NCBI GenBank assembly: GCA_029255685.2
Contig: CM055312.2
Location: 27,126,203-27,190,202 of the forward strand
From: Silene conica
Taxonomy: Eukaryota > Streptophyta > Magnoliopsida > Caryophyllales > Caryophyllaceae
Length of the DNA stretch: 64,000 bases
Reading direction: 5' to 3'
The translations under genes were made by a program, and so were the position numbers. Positions within the stretch are counted from its first letter, which is position 1; the number at the start of each line of letters is the position of its first letter. Below the pieces are notes generated by a model. That model worked only from the letters and a program-made list of their open reading frames with translations, searched no databases and was not told the origin of the DNA. Positions 10,204 through 19,788 of this stretch are shown piece after piece.

Positions 10204-12819
10204 TGTAACACCCCCATTTATTTAAGGAGCCTTTAGCAAGACATCCTCAATAAACAGAGTTGTTACCATCTCGGAACGTCCGAGGTAGTGAATAACAAAG
10301 TAAATGAAACCAAAGTGCTTTATACAAAAACTGATTAGATTTAAACTTTGATTTACAACTATGCAATAGAATAAGAGTACAACTGAGGATCAATCTATAA
10401 GTGATATAATTCTAAGTCGGTCCCAAATCTGCATCTCACATTCCCGTCTCAGCTCCTAGCTCATCTGTCTCTTTCCTGTAGAATCTACTCCCCATTCCGG
10501 ATCATCGTAGGTGTCACACGAATACACAGGGTCAACCACGAGGTTGAATAGGAAAAATATCAACAAGACATAAATGAACATACAATATATTTATTCCATC
10601 TCCACACCGTTCAGTCAACCACTTCACCTCCGTCACACCATCCCATCCATCACACCACACCTTCCACCACATCATAACCTCCATCACACCACACTCACCA
10701 TGGCCATATCACAAGTCCCGTATCACAAGACCCTTATCACAAGACCCAATTCACCAGCTCCGTTCTCCACAATAATCAATAATAATCAATCAATTACAAT
10801 GAACTCGTAATCAAATATATCAATCATAGAATATATAACCTCATGTCATATCACAACCGCAGACATAAGTATCCCCTACCTCGAATTGCAGAAAGACAAC
10901 CGAACAGCTGCCAGGATTATTCCTCGCGGAAACCATCACCTAAACATATATTATTTAACGATTACTAATCCTTCACTTAACCTTTATATTAGAATAGTAA
11001 TACTACTAAACATAGCAACTTTCTAAAAGTGGAAAGTTTCCCAAAATAGAAACTTTCCCGAAATAGCAGCCTTGTCCAAAATAGTAATATCGCTCAAAGT
11101 AATACTTCACACTAACATACTATTCAAATGACATGATAACAATAACATAAATAATACTACTAATAATATTCATTACTAGTACAATTATTATCATACAATT
11201 ATAATAAATTAGACAAGTAGTACAAATAATAATATGGAAACACGTAAATCCTCAACACTACTTATATAATGCTATTAATATAAATATTACTAACAATGAT
11301 AAACATGTGAAACAAAACAAATATAATATTAATAATAATATATGCAAGCCACATGAATTGTCGTGACAAAAGGATCACGACAAACACCTAAGCAGCCCAC
11401 GACAACCTCAACATAAACAGCTTGTGTACCCACCTTCACAACACCACCACCGCCAGCCAGACCACTTACAACCACCCCGGAGGTTCCCAAACTCTAGCCT
11501 GTACCACCAACAACCACTCACATGCCCCGTCCACCTCCCTCGACCCTTGAACCACCCTAAAAACGCCTTCGAAAACACTGCTCACGAACCGCGATCTCTC
11601 GTTTTTCTGCCGTCATCGAATCACCCTCTTTTCTCACGCCACTTCTTACAAACCACCAGCCCCACGCATCCCTTGGACACCACCATCATCACCACTGATC
11701 CACGGTGGTTCCAAGGGTCTTCACCTCCTCCCTTCGTCACCCTCTCAAACACCACAAAACGCCACCACAACCCACCTGAACACACGCCCAAACACACTAT
11801 TTTTCGCTCCCTACATGTACAGTCCTACTATAGCCACCGTGGTGGTCAACCCTGCCACCACGGACCACCAACTCCACCACCTAGTGCCAGCCCCTAGTCC
11901 CCGTAACCACCAGAACCCAACCCAACTCTCATGAACTTCAATCCGCGGGTCAAAAACCGACTCAAACTACCCCTATACCAGCCCCTGTTTTCGCTTATAT
12001 CACTTCCTATTCTGCCGCCCTTAAACACTTGGTTCCTGGTGGTGCTCCGGCCACCACGAGCCACCCAAAAGCCACCAAACAAACCACCTAATTCCGTCAA
12101 ACTAATACCCTTATTACCCAGAACAAATACTAACAGAAATCCCATCGAAATCAAACACAAGATCAAGCGTTAAAAACTCTGTTCCGAAACGAAAAGAAAA
12201 CCCGACTGCCATGGTGTTGAACTACCCTACGACGATGGTAATAGACATCCAGGAAAGACTCTATTAAGGTCTAGAAACGATTAATACACGCCCTAGATTG
12301 CTATTATACGAAATCAGAACTTGAAACATGGTGTAGCATCGGGATTACTGCATTAAAACGAATGAAAACAAGAAGGAAAACGTGAACTGCTGTGAACATA
12401 CCTACTTTGATGGAGATTCGAGCAGTCTTAACACCTACAGTCCACCGTGTAAACCATTTTCTCGTGTTATGTGATGTGACGGCTGAGTGTTTTTGAGGTT
12501 TCCTGGGTGTCGATTAGGTCAGGGGTGGTGTTGTAGCTGACTTAGATAAGGCGGCAGTCATCCAAGTTTGTGTTTGTGTACTTTGTGTTCTTGTGTTTTC
12601 CCGGATGTCGGTATATGTATGTGGGATGACTTGGTTTTCACGCTAAACAAGGCCCAAATTATAGTAGCACTCAAAATACAACTCCTCAACCCGACATTAC
12701 ACTCGTACATGTAAATATAAAACACGTATTCAATAATTTAATTAACGAATAAACGTTCAGTACTTATCAACACGTCAGATATAAATTAAAATAAAGCATA
12801 CTAAATACGGAGTATTACA
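10204..12819 (-). mobile_element. 5' LTR of element B (2.6 kb)
   Basis: This is the complete LTR copy of B: TGTAATACTCCG at 12819 to GGTGTTACA at 10204 on the minus strand. It ends in the arrangement shared with F, G and the LTR at 51249: a small CTCGG/CCGAG hairpin (10270-10284), then a GTAACA... segment that can pair with the LTR terminus. Short tandem CACAAGACCC-type motifs (about 10705-10745) resemble the repeats of F and G. Confidence 0.85.
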
Positions 12820-12914
12820 TATAGTTTGAAGGAGATACCGGTGGAAGGTAGGGGGTACCTTATGGATGGACTTGCCTTGCGACAAACTTCCTGAGATTGA
12901 CCATCTTTAGGAGG

Positions 12915-13541
12915 ATGAGTCAAGGATCCGCCCCCTTACCTGTTTCGTACTTGATTCCCGATGAGCTCACCTACCAGGTCCCGCTGAGACGTCAGCCACG
13001 TAGAAAGGCTGATCGCGCTCCTACTATGATTGTTCGCCCTCTTGCACCTTTTCATCAGTATGCTCGACCTCCTTATGCTCTCGATTACACTTTTGATCCT
13101 GTAGTTGAGAGGGAGGTTCGAAGAAACGAAGGCATCAACAATGCCTTAGTTTAGAGGAGGCTATGGGAGCAGATGGAGGCCAATAGCCTTGCTGAGAGTC
13201 GTCTTTATGCGGGTGTTGCCCCTAGCTATTACACTCTTATTCCTGGCGATGATAGTCAGGTGTTCCACCTATATGGTGTGACCCCTGAGGATTTCACCAC
13301 CCAGTTTAGTCGCGATTACAGTGCCCTTGGGAGACCTTTCTACACTCCTATTCGCCCCGATGAGCCAGTTGGGGGTTTCAGTGGTCAGTTTGGGGCTAGC
13401 ACTTCTCATGGTGGTGGTAGGGGACGTGGTAGTCACCATGGTGAAGCCAGTGGAAGCAGAGAGGTCGATTCAGACTTGGAGGTGCAGTTCAAAGAAATAG
13501 ATGAGTATGTTGATGATGATAATGCAAATGAGGAGTTGTGA
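12915..13541 (+). pseudogene. Unrecognised retroelement ORF with in-frame stop
   Basis: An ATG at 12915 opens a frame of about 208 codons, broken by TAG at 13152-13154 and ending at 13539-13541. The product is basic near its start and has a Gly/Ser/His-rich stretch and an acidic C-terminus (SDLEVQFKEIDEYVDDDNANEEL region). I do not recognise a domain. It stands upstream of the PPT and LTR of element C, where Tat/Athila elements often carry an extra reading frame after pol, so I infer an accessory or env-position ORF. Removing one stop would leave a single continuous frame, which argues that it was once coding. A plant host gene fragment cannot be excluded. Confidence 0.45.
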
Positions 13542-15118
13542 TAGCTGGTCACGACCCCCTTCACAGCTGGTTTGGGGGAGTCGCTACCTTACTAACGGTA
13601 GCATTTTTCCTTGCTTTTATTTTATTTTATTTCATTTCATTTCTTGTTTGTTTTTCTTTTCTCTCCTCCAAGTCTTTTTAGTAGTGTCCTCTCTAGGTTG
13701 TTGCTGTTTATTGTGATCTATTTGTTGTAGGGTCACATTGAGGACACTGTGACATATAGGTTTGGGGGAGTGTATTTACTTTCAGTTTTGTGTTTCCTTA
13801 ATGTTGTGTGTTTTTCTGCTTTTAGGCCGAGTCTTGGTGAATTTAACTAGCAATGATGATAATTTGCCCTTGTTTCTGCTTTTAAATCTCAATTGTTGTC
13901 ATGTACTCTGTTTTGACTTGCATTAGTGAATACAAAGCTCATAGTCCAAGCCTTCACCGTTTTTTACTTGCCTTTTGCTGATTAGATTTGACAAATTCCG
14001 TTGGTAAGCCACTTAATTTCTGAGGTCTTTAGAGCTTCCTAGTCCGTGAACATTAATAAATCGGTCTCATTGTTTTTTAGGCTTGAATGTAGTTCTCCTT
14101 GTGGAATGTGTATGATCAAATTGCATAAGTGTGACATTGAGTTCTTGATATTTTTTTGCTTTCATACTTTGACTAAGTACATGAGAAATGCAGTTCTTAC
14201 CCCTCAAATAAGCCTCACATAATTAAATTGAGTTGATTTTATACCCTTAAAATTGAGATCCTTATGTTTAGCTCATTTAATTGATTCTAGCATATTTTAT
14301 ATCCCATCCTATAAGCTACAATCCCAGAATTTGCCTACCTTTCGGGACAGCCGCAGTTGCTTGTTTATCATGTATATTTTACTGTTATGTTGAGAGACTA
14401 TTGTTGTCTTACGGATAAAGTAAAATTACGTTAGCAATTGTGTTAATCTCCTACGTGGAAAAGAAGAAGAAACAAAGATATGAAGCGCAAAAAAAAAATT
14501 GGTACATTCGGTTTTGTGAGGAGACTGAAAAATGGTTACTAGAGTTGAAATTTGCTCTTGGAGAGCTCTCATTTGTCTCTCATATGTTGTAAAGTTGAGA
14601 AAATTTCTCTAGTTGGAGTATTTTTATAGATTGATTTTGGTTAGCAAGTGTAGCTGCGACTACCGCCTTAGCCTCACATATCCAAATGTGCTCGGCACCA
14701 AGCATTTTTATACCTTCACCAAATAACCATCCTTATTGTCCTGGATACATGTACTTTTGTCTTTTGTATGATTTCATATTAGTTGGGGAATTTTCTATCA
14801 CACTAGATTGCATGCATCTTTCATAAGTTGAGTGAGTGTCTCAATTCTTTCTATCTCACATATATTTCACCCCTTATGAGTGCATGAGCGAAACCGCGAG
14901 AATCCGACTAATTTGTCTTGCAAGATTGAAAGGTAATTTGCTTTTCTACAACGTTGTCATCTTGGAATATGAGCTGAGTTTTCTCTTTTTGTTCATCACT
15001 TTCTTACGTTCATAGCTTGGCATTTATTTCATTAACATTGGCTCTGAGTTAGCTATTCACCGTCTGTATTTATGGCTCTTCTATAGTTTGTTTTGCTTGA
15101 GGACAAACAAAGAGTCGG
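13542..15118 (+). other. Non-coding 3' internal region of element C
   Basis: AT-rich, T-rich sequence without a coding frame. It contains two further PPT-like copies of TTTGGGGGAGT (13571-13581 and 13761-13771). The second is preceded by a hairpin with arms GTCACA (13732-13737) and TGTGAC (13748-13753). Otherwise I see nothing. Confidence 0.6.
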
Positions 15119-15130
15119 TTTGGGGGAGTT
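15119..15130 (+). promoter_or_regulatory. Polypurine tract of element C
   Basis: TTTGGGGGAGTT directly precedes the LTR start TGATGAG. A hairpin with arms TTTGTTT (15087-15093) and AAACAAA (15105-15111) and GAGGAC in its loop lies just upstream. Confidence 0.75.
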
Positions 15131-15410
15131 TGATGAGTTATATTTATATACACTTTTGTTCCTCCTCTTAGATGCTTTTGAGACGGTTTGTGATATTATA
15201 TGACATTTTATATGTCGTTTTTGTGAGATTGTCGATACTTCCGCCTTTTTATGTTTTAATGCAAGACGAGTGCATTTGCGGAACAAGTCAAGGAACTAAG
15301 GCAATGCGAGAATCGACAAGGCGAAGTACAAGAAGACCCCAAGAGATTTTAGGAAGTTTGGAGAACAATCGAGGAAGAAAATAGCTGAAACTCAGCTATT
15401 GCCGAGGTCC

Positions 15411-15499
15411 CTCGATCGAGGGAGTGATGTCCTCGATCGAGGGGTGTCCTCGATCGAGGGGTACCCCTCGATCGAGGGAGTGACGTCCCCTCGATCGAA
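15411..15499 (+). repeat. CTCGATCGAG palindrome cluster upstream of TATA
   Basis: Copies stand at 15411, 15432, 15449 and 15467, and a one-mismatch copy at 15490. Each 10-mer is its own reverse complement, and some extend to CCTCGATCGAGG. The cluster lies in the presumed U3 of LTR C. Confidence 0.9.
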
Positions 15500-15554
15500 G
15501 ACCCCATCGCAGAATCTGTTTCCGCGTTTTTCCTAATTTCGACTTTATTTATTT

Positions 15555-15564
15555 TTATAAATAG
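15555..15564 (+). promoter_or_regulatory. Putative TATA box of LTR C
   Basis: TTTATAAATA stands about 55 bp after the palindrome cluster and about 825 bp before the LTR end, a plausible promoter position. No transcript evidence is available from sequence alone. Confidence 0.45.
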
Positions 15565-16394
15565 GGATTTCGATAACCTAATTTACTACCTACTGTTTTA
15601 CATACACTACTCTAGATCTAGCTAATTCTTCATAGTTTTCCGGAATTATTTACACTTTGTTCTTAATCTTTCCTTGTTGCTTACTACGATATTAATCTTT
15701 CTCCTTTAATTTAATCCATTCAAGTTTTATGCTTTCTATCTATTGTTATATCTTATCTTTAATCATGTTTCCAATCTCCTTTATTAGTATTGTTAGAGCC
15801 AATATGTGTAACTAAATTCTTAATCTAGGATGAAGGGGGTCCAAGTATATTAGAAAGGGAATGTTAATTGATTGCTAGTAAAATCGTATGGATAGTTGTT
15901 TGATTATTGTTCTTCTTCTAATTAATTGATTTAGGCCTGAATTGATAATTAGTGTAGCGAATTAATTCTTTCACCGATCGAGTTAGAATTGATATAGGTT
16001 GTGATAATCAAATAGGTTGATTCTAATAATAGCGACGGCATGTTAGTTTTAATCTAATGAGCACAATAATATTGATCAATCTTGTGACCTTGAATGATCC
16101 GATTAAACTAGTGACCAATAAGAATCCCCATAAAACATACTTGGTGACCCGGAATTCTTAGACTTTTAATATCATTATTGTTAGACATCTTTTATTTAAT
16201 TGTTTTTAGTTGTTAGTTAAAACAAACAAATCAATACCCCCCTAAAACTGTTACTTTTAGACATTATTAATCTTAGCAAACCGTTTATTACCGCCTCCCT
16301 GTGGATTCGATACATGTCTTACCGCTAGCTATTTTGTTAGTATTGAGATAGTTTTACTTTGATTAAGGTGATACGACTTTAGCCTCATCAAATT

Positions 16395-16412
16395 TGGCGT
16401 CGTTGTCGGGGA
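16395..16412 (+). promoter_or_regulatory. Primer-binding site of element C (Asp-tRNA type)
   Basis: TGGCGTCGTTGTCGGGGA starts four bases after the LTR. It resembles the TGGCGCCGTTGCCGGGGA sequence common in Tat/Athila elements and complementary to a plant tRNA-Asp 3' end, with two C-to-T differences that look like decay. Confidence 0.75.
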
Positions 16413-17132
16413 GGCAACAATTTTTTGTTTGTTTTTGTTAATTTTGTCTTTTGTCTCAAGGGACTTCAGTTCCTTGAGACCGTTCTCACTCTTTTCTTGT
16501 TATTTTCGTGTATGCCCAGGTCGAACAAGTCTGAACTCTTTACACCAAATTCAGCACCTGAGAGGAGATTTCGGTACAGACGAAAGCAAAATAGAGAAGT
16601 TGGTCAAGTAGAAGACTTGAGTATACTTGACGGAGAAGCAGAGCAATCAACACTTCAGAAAATCTGTCCTTTGATGAGGACATCTTATTTTTTGAAATAG
16701 ACCAAATTATTTCAATCCTCAAAATGCCTACTTTAGCTAGTCATTATGAGCCCACCTTGGAATATATTCCAAAGGGATATAAGCTTCCCACTACTGATAA
16801 ATGACTTTTGAAATCAAACCATCCTATATCAATCTAGTGGAGCGCAGTCTCTTTGGAGGAAGAGCGGGTGAGAATCCTGCACAACACAAGCAAAAATTTT
16901 TTACATACTGCTGCTGATGAGCCCAAATTCGGTCATTATTTCCCCTTATTTTCCTCTTATTTCGATCCCGTTTCGCCCCTGTTTTGTGCGCTATTGCCTT
17001 TTTTATGCCCGATATCTCTTTTCTACATGTTTGGTTGCCATTTTGTAGGAGTTGAAGCGGGAATGAAGAAACGGGAGCAAACGAGGTGAAATCAAAGCAA
17101 AAAGAGAAGAAAATGGGCTGAAATGGCGAAGT

Positions 17133-17467
17133 GGGGTCCTCAGCCGGTCGGCCGGCAGCCGGTCCGCCGGCTGGGAGCCCCTTCACCTTTGATTTGAAGA
17201 AATTAGGCAGACTCTTGATTTTGGGTCCTCAGCCGGTGGCCAACCGGCAGCCGGCTGACCGGCTGGGACCCCCTCACCCTTAGCCACTCCTCCTTTCAAC
17301 GTGTTTCATCAGGCTATCAAGAAAGGACCCTCAGCCGGTGGCCGACCGGCAGCCGGTCCACCGGCTGGTGGTACCTGTGCATTGAGGAAAATGAAGAAAA
17401 AATCAGAAGTTTACATTTTGACTCTTAGCCGGTTTCAGACCGGCAGCCGGTGGACCGACTGAGAGTC
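17133..17467 (+). repeat. Four-unit GC-rich stem array in solo LTR D
   Basis: Units at about 17133-17181, 17223-17271, 17324-17375 and 17420-17467 share a CCGGCAGCCGG centre. The outer arms change as pairs: GGGGTCC/GGAGCCCC in unit 1, GGGTCC/GGACCC in unit 2 and GACTCT/AGAGTC in unit 4. The array ends 21 bp before the TATA-like box. Confidence 0.85.
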
Positions 17468-17487
17468 ATTTCTCAGAATTTCGCGCA

Positions 17488-17497
17488 CTATATAAAC
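17488..17497 (+). promoter_or_regulatory. Putative TATA box of LTR D
   Basis: CTATATAAAC in a CG-rich context (CGCGCACTATATAAACCCGC) directly follows the GC-rich array. Confidence 0.5.
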
Positions 17498-18819
17498 CCG
17501 CACTTAGTCTATTTTGTAAACACATCTTTTACGCAATTTTCCTTTCTTATTTTAGGGTTTTTACTGTTCCATTCATATACTCTTAGCCATCAAAACTCTC
17601 TTAAAAACTTTAATCTTTCCTTAGTTTTCATTTTAATCTTGTAGTTCTTGATAATCCTTCCTTAGTCACTTTCCTAGTTATTGTTCTTAGCAATTGTTCT
17701 AGGGTTTTTTGTTGTATTTTGGAGCATTTGAAAGGATCTTACATTTGTAATAAAAGTTCATGCCTTTATTCAATTGTTTGGTATAATCTTCTTAACCTTT
17801 ACTTTGTTTTTACATTACTTCAAGTTTTGCTTAAATCAATTGTTTACCTTTGCTTGTTCATGATGTTTAGCACTTGTTTATCTCTTGTCCACATGTTTTT
17901 CCTTGCCATGAGTGAGTAGACTTATACCTAGGGTTAGGGGGGAACTTGGGTGTTGTTAGATGATAAATTTATGCTAGTTTGTTGATTAGTTGTTCTTGAT
18001 AAAGGGGTTTTCCATATGTTGCATGCTAGGTGTTTGATAATTTGCTTCAACGAAAGTTGGGCTTTGATTTTAGCGTGACTTTCCTTTAGCGACGGTTGAG
18101 GGTTTGTCTTAGTATGTTTTATGGTTGGTAGTGGGTATTTGTAGCGAAAGCTAGGGTATTCCGACCTAGGTTTAGTCGACTCGAGAGAAGAGACTTACCG
18201 AGACCGCTTACTTGAGACCAACTAGTTCACTTTCTAGTATTTTCGTCTACCCATCTTAGTGACCCCCGACACCCTAGTTTACCTTTATTTGATTTTTCAT
18301 CATCTTAGCTTTTACTATTGCTCATTAGTTGTTAATCACTCTCAAACCTTATTACCCCCGACTTAAGCTTCAATTGGAACTAGACTAAACGATTATCCCC
18401 ACCATCTTCGCGTTCGACCCCGAACTAAATACTACTTTCTTACGGGTTTTATAAATTTGTTTGATGCCGGTAGTGACGGCAAATTCCGGCCATCAGCTGT
18501 ACTATTCCTTTGACTGGAGATGTAACTCAGGATCAGGTGAAACATACATTATTTCCTTTCTCTCTAAGAGATGATGCAACAGAGTGGCTGCGAGAACTGG
18601 ATATGGAGACCATCACTGATTGGAATTCATTGGTGTAAATCTTAAATATAAATCTTAAATCTAAAACATATAATCTCGTACCATCGTAATAGCGTTTTTA
18701 AAAGACCTCTCGCATAATAGAGGGAGAGGGTTGTTTAAAATCTATTTTCCAACACAAAGTTTTTAATAACTTAGGCCCTGTTCTTTTGGACTTCAAGTCA
18801 CTTAACTTAAGTTCAGTTC

Positions 18820-19070
18820 AGATCCTATAAATTCAGTTCAGTTCAGTTCAGTTCAGTTCCTATAAGTTCAGTTCAGTTCAGATCCTATAAGTTCAGTTCA
18901 GTTCAGTTCAGTTCAGTTCAGTTTAGTTCAGTTCCTATAAGTTCAGTTCAGTTCCTATAAGTTCAGTTCAGTTCAGTTCAGTTCCTATAAGTTCAGTTCA
19001 GTTCAGTTCCTATAAGTTCAGTTCAGTTCAGTTCAGTTCCTATAAGTTCAGTTCATATAAACTCAATTAA
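18820..19070. repeat. GTTCA/TCCTATAA subterminal array of element E (left block)
   Basis: A GTTCA 5-mer is repeated in runs of two to seven, separated by TCCTATAA or TCCTATAAA. A second block of the same repeat spans about 19628-19788, and the remaining right end (32005-32025) shows the same motif. Confidence 0.9.
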
Positions 19071-19473
19071 GAAAAGTTATATACGGAGTATTATTTTTAA
19101 CAACCGATACTAACATTTCGCTTTAATTATTCGATGCACGTCATCTATAAAAAAAACAACTCATTAATAATTTACCCGTCTTTTACTATCTAATTAATGT
19201 CAAACTATCATCCTCATTAATGCCAAAAAACAACAACTCATCATACGACGTCCTCACCCTCACCAATTGTCACTCTCCCATTAATCAGTTTCTTCATCAC
19301 CATTGTTAGAGAAAATAAATGGTTAGAGAAAATTGTAATAGTGAATTATTTTTATCGTAATGTAATTGTAGTATACTATATGAACTATGAACAAACCATT
19401 ATATATAAAGTTGAAAATATTTTAAACTACCTGGATTTTAGACTAATTTTTTATCAATGTCATCTATTGGATA

Positions 19474-19474
<1 letters not shown>

Positions 19475-19513
<39 letters not shown>

Positions 19514-19585
19514 CAAGAACAACAACAATAATAACAATAATAATAATAATAATAACAACAATAATAACAATAATAATAATAATAG
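19475..19585. repeat. AAT/AAC microsatellite
   Basis: An imperfect trinucleotide run of AAT with interspersed AAC units. The asparagine-rich open frame over it is an artefact of the repeat. Confidence 0.95.
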
Positions 19586-19627
19586 TTAACTTAAATTAAA
19601 ATAAAGTTAATTAAGTTCGAATTTTAT

Positions 19628-19788
19628 AAGTTCAGTTCAGATCCTATAAGTTAAGTTCAATTCAGATCCTATCAGTTCAGTTCAGTTCCTATAAGTTCAG
19701 TTCAGTTCCTATAAGTTCAGTTCAGTTCCTATAAGTTCAGTTCAGTTCCTATAAGTTCAGTTCAGTTCAGTTCAGATCCTATAAGTTC
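19628..19788. repeat. GTTCA/TCCTATAA array of element E (right block)
   Basis: The same 5-mer array as at 18820, interrupted at 19788 by insertion of solo LTR F. The target duplication AGTTC (19784-19788 and 32005-32009) is itself one repeat unit. Confidence 0.88.

Larger units (their letters stand above)
4162..12819 (-). mobile_element. Non-autonomous LTR element B (LARD/TR-GAG-like)
   Basis: Two near-identical 2.2-2.6 kb direct repeats (4162-6400 and 10204-12819) flank 3.8 kb of AT-rich sequence with no recognisable gag or pol. On the minus strand the 5' LTR starts TGTAATACTCCG at 12819 and ends GGGGTGTTACA at 10204. A PBS (10189-10200) follows, and a PPT (6401-6418) precedes the 3' LTR. 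The last roughly 380 bp of the 3' LTR are displaced left of the window by the insertion of element A. The two LTRs look about 98-99% alike by eye, so B moved fairly recently although it encodes nothing. LTR end, PBS spacing and PPT hairpin match the autonomous element G. Confidence 0.85.
15131..16390 (+). mobile_element. LTR of element C (1.26 kb)
   Basis: It begins TGATGAGTTATA and ends TAGCCTCATCA, giving TGATGA...TCATCA inverted ends, and is bounded by PPT and PBS. Five CTCGATCGAG palindromes (15411-15499) stand 55-145 bp upstream of a TATA-like TTTATAAATA (15555-15564). The 3' part has the phrase TCCCTGTGGATTCGA typical of this LTR class. Confidence 0.82.
16915..18495 (+). mobile_element. 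Solo LTR D inserted in gag of element C
   Basis: The 1581-bp segment starts TGATGAGCCC and ends CCGGCCATCA and is flanked by GCTGC (16910-16914) and GCTGT (18496-18500), a 5-bp target duplication with one change. It carries a four-unit GC-rich dyad array (17133-17467) just upstream of a TATA-like ATATAAAC. No internal region or second LTR is present, so it is a solo LTR left by recombination. Short ORFs in it are unsupported. Confidence 0.85.
16512..18638 (+). pseudogene. Tat/Athila gag remnant, split by solo LTR D
   Basis: ATG at 16512 opens an MPRSNKSELFTP-type N-terminus, typical of Tat/Athila Gag, and the frame stops at 16698-16700. A further in-phase piece (16813-16914, containing NLVERSLFGGRAGENPAQH) runs into the insertion site. 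Gag homology resumes at 18496 with the LFPFSLRDDATEWL signature of Retrotrans_gag and stops at TAA 18636-18638. The two sides abut in frame when solo LTR D and one 5-bp target copy are ignored. The gene is dead: early stop, insertion and truncation. Confidence 0.75.
12825..18640 (+). mobile_element. Tat/Athila-type gypsy remnant C sharing one LTR
   Basis: The region contains, in order, a 3' internal part ending in a PPT (15119-15130), one LTR (15131-16390), an Asp-type PBS (16395-16412) and a decayed gag. A PPT on the left and a PBS on the right of the same LTR means it serves as 3' LTR to one internal region and 5' LTR to another. This is expected after tandem insertion or LTR-LTR recombination. 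The gag part is split by solo LTR D. Neither end of the full element is evident. Confidence 0.7.

Noticed and set aside
19341..19589. Asparagine-rich ORF
   Set aside because: Created by the AAT/AAC microsatellite.
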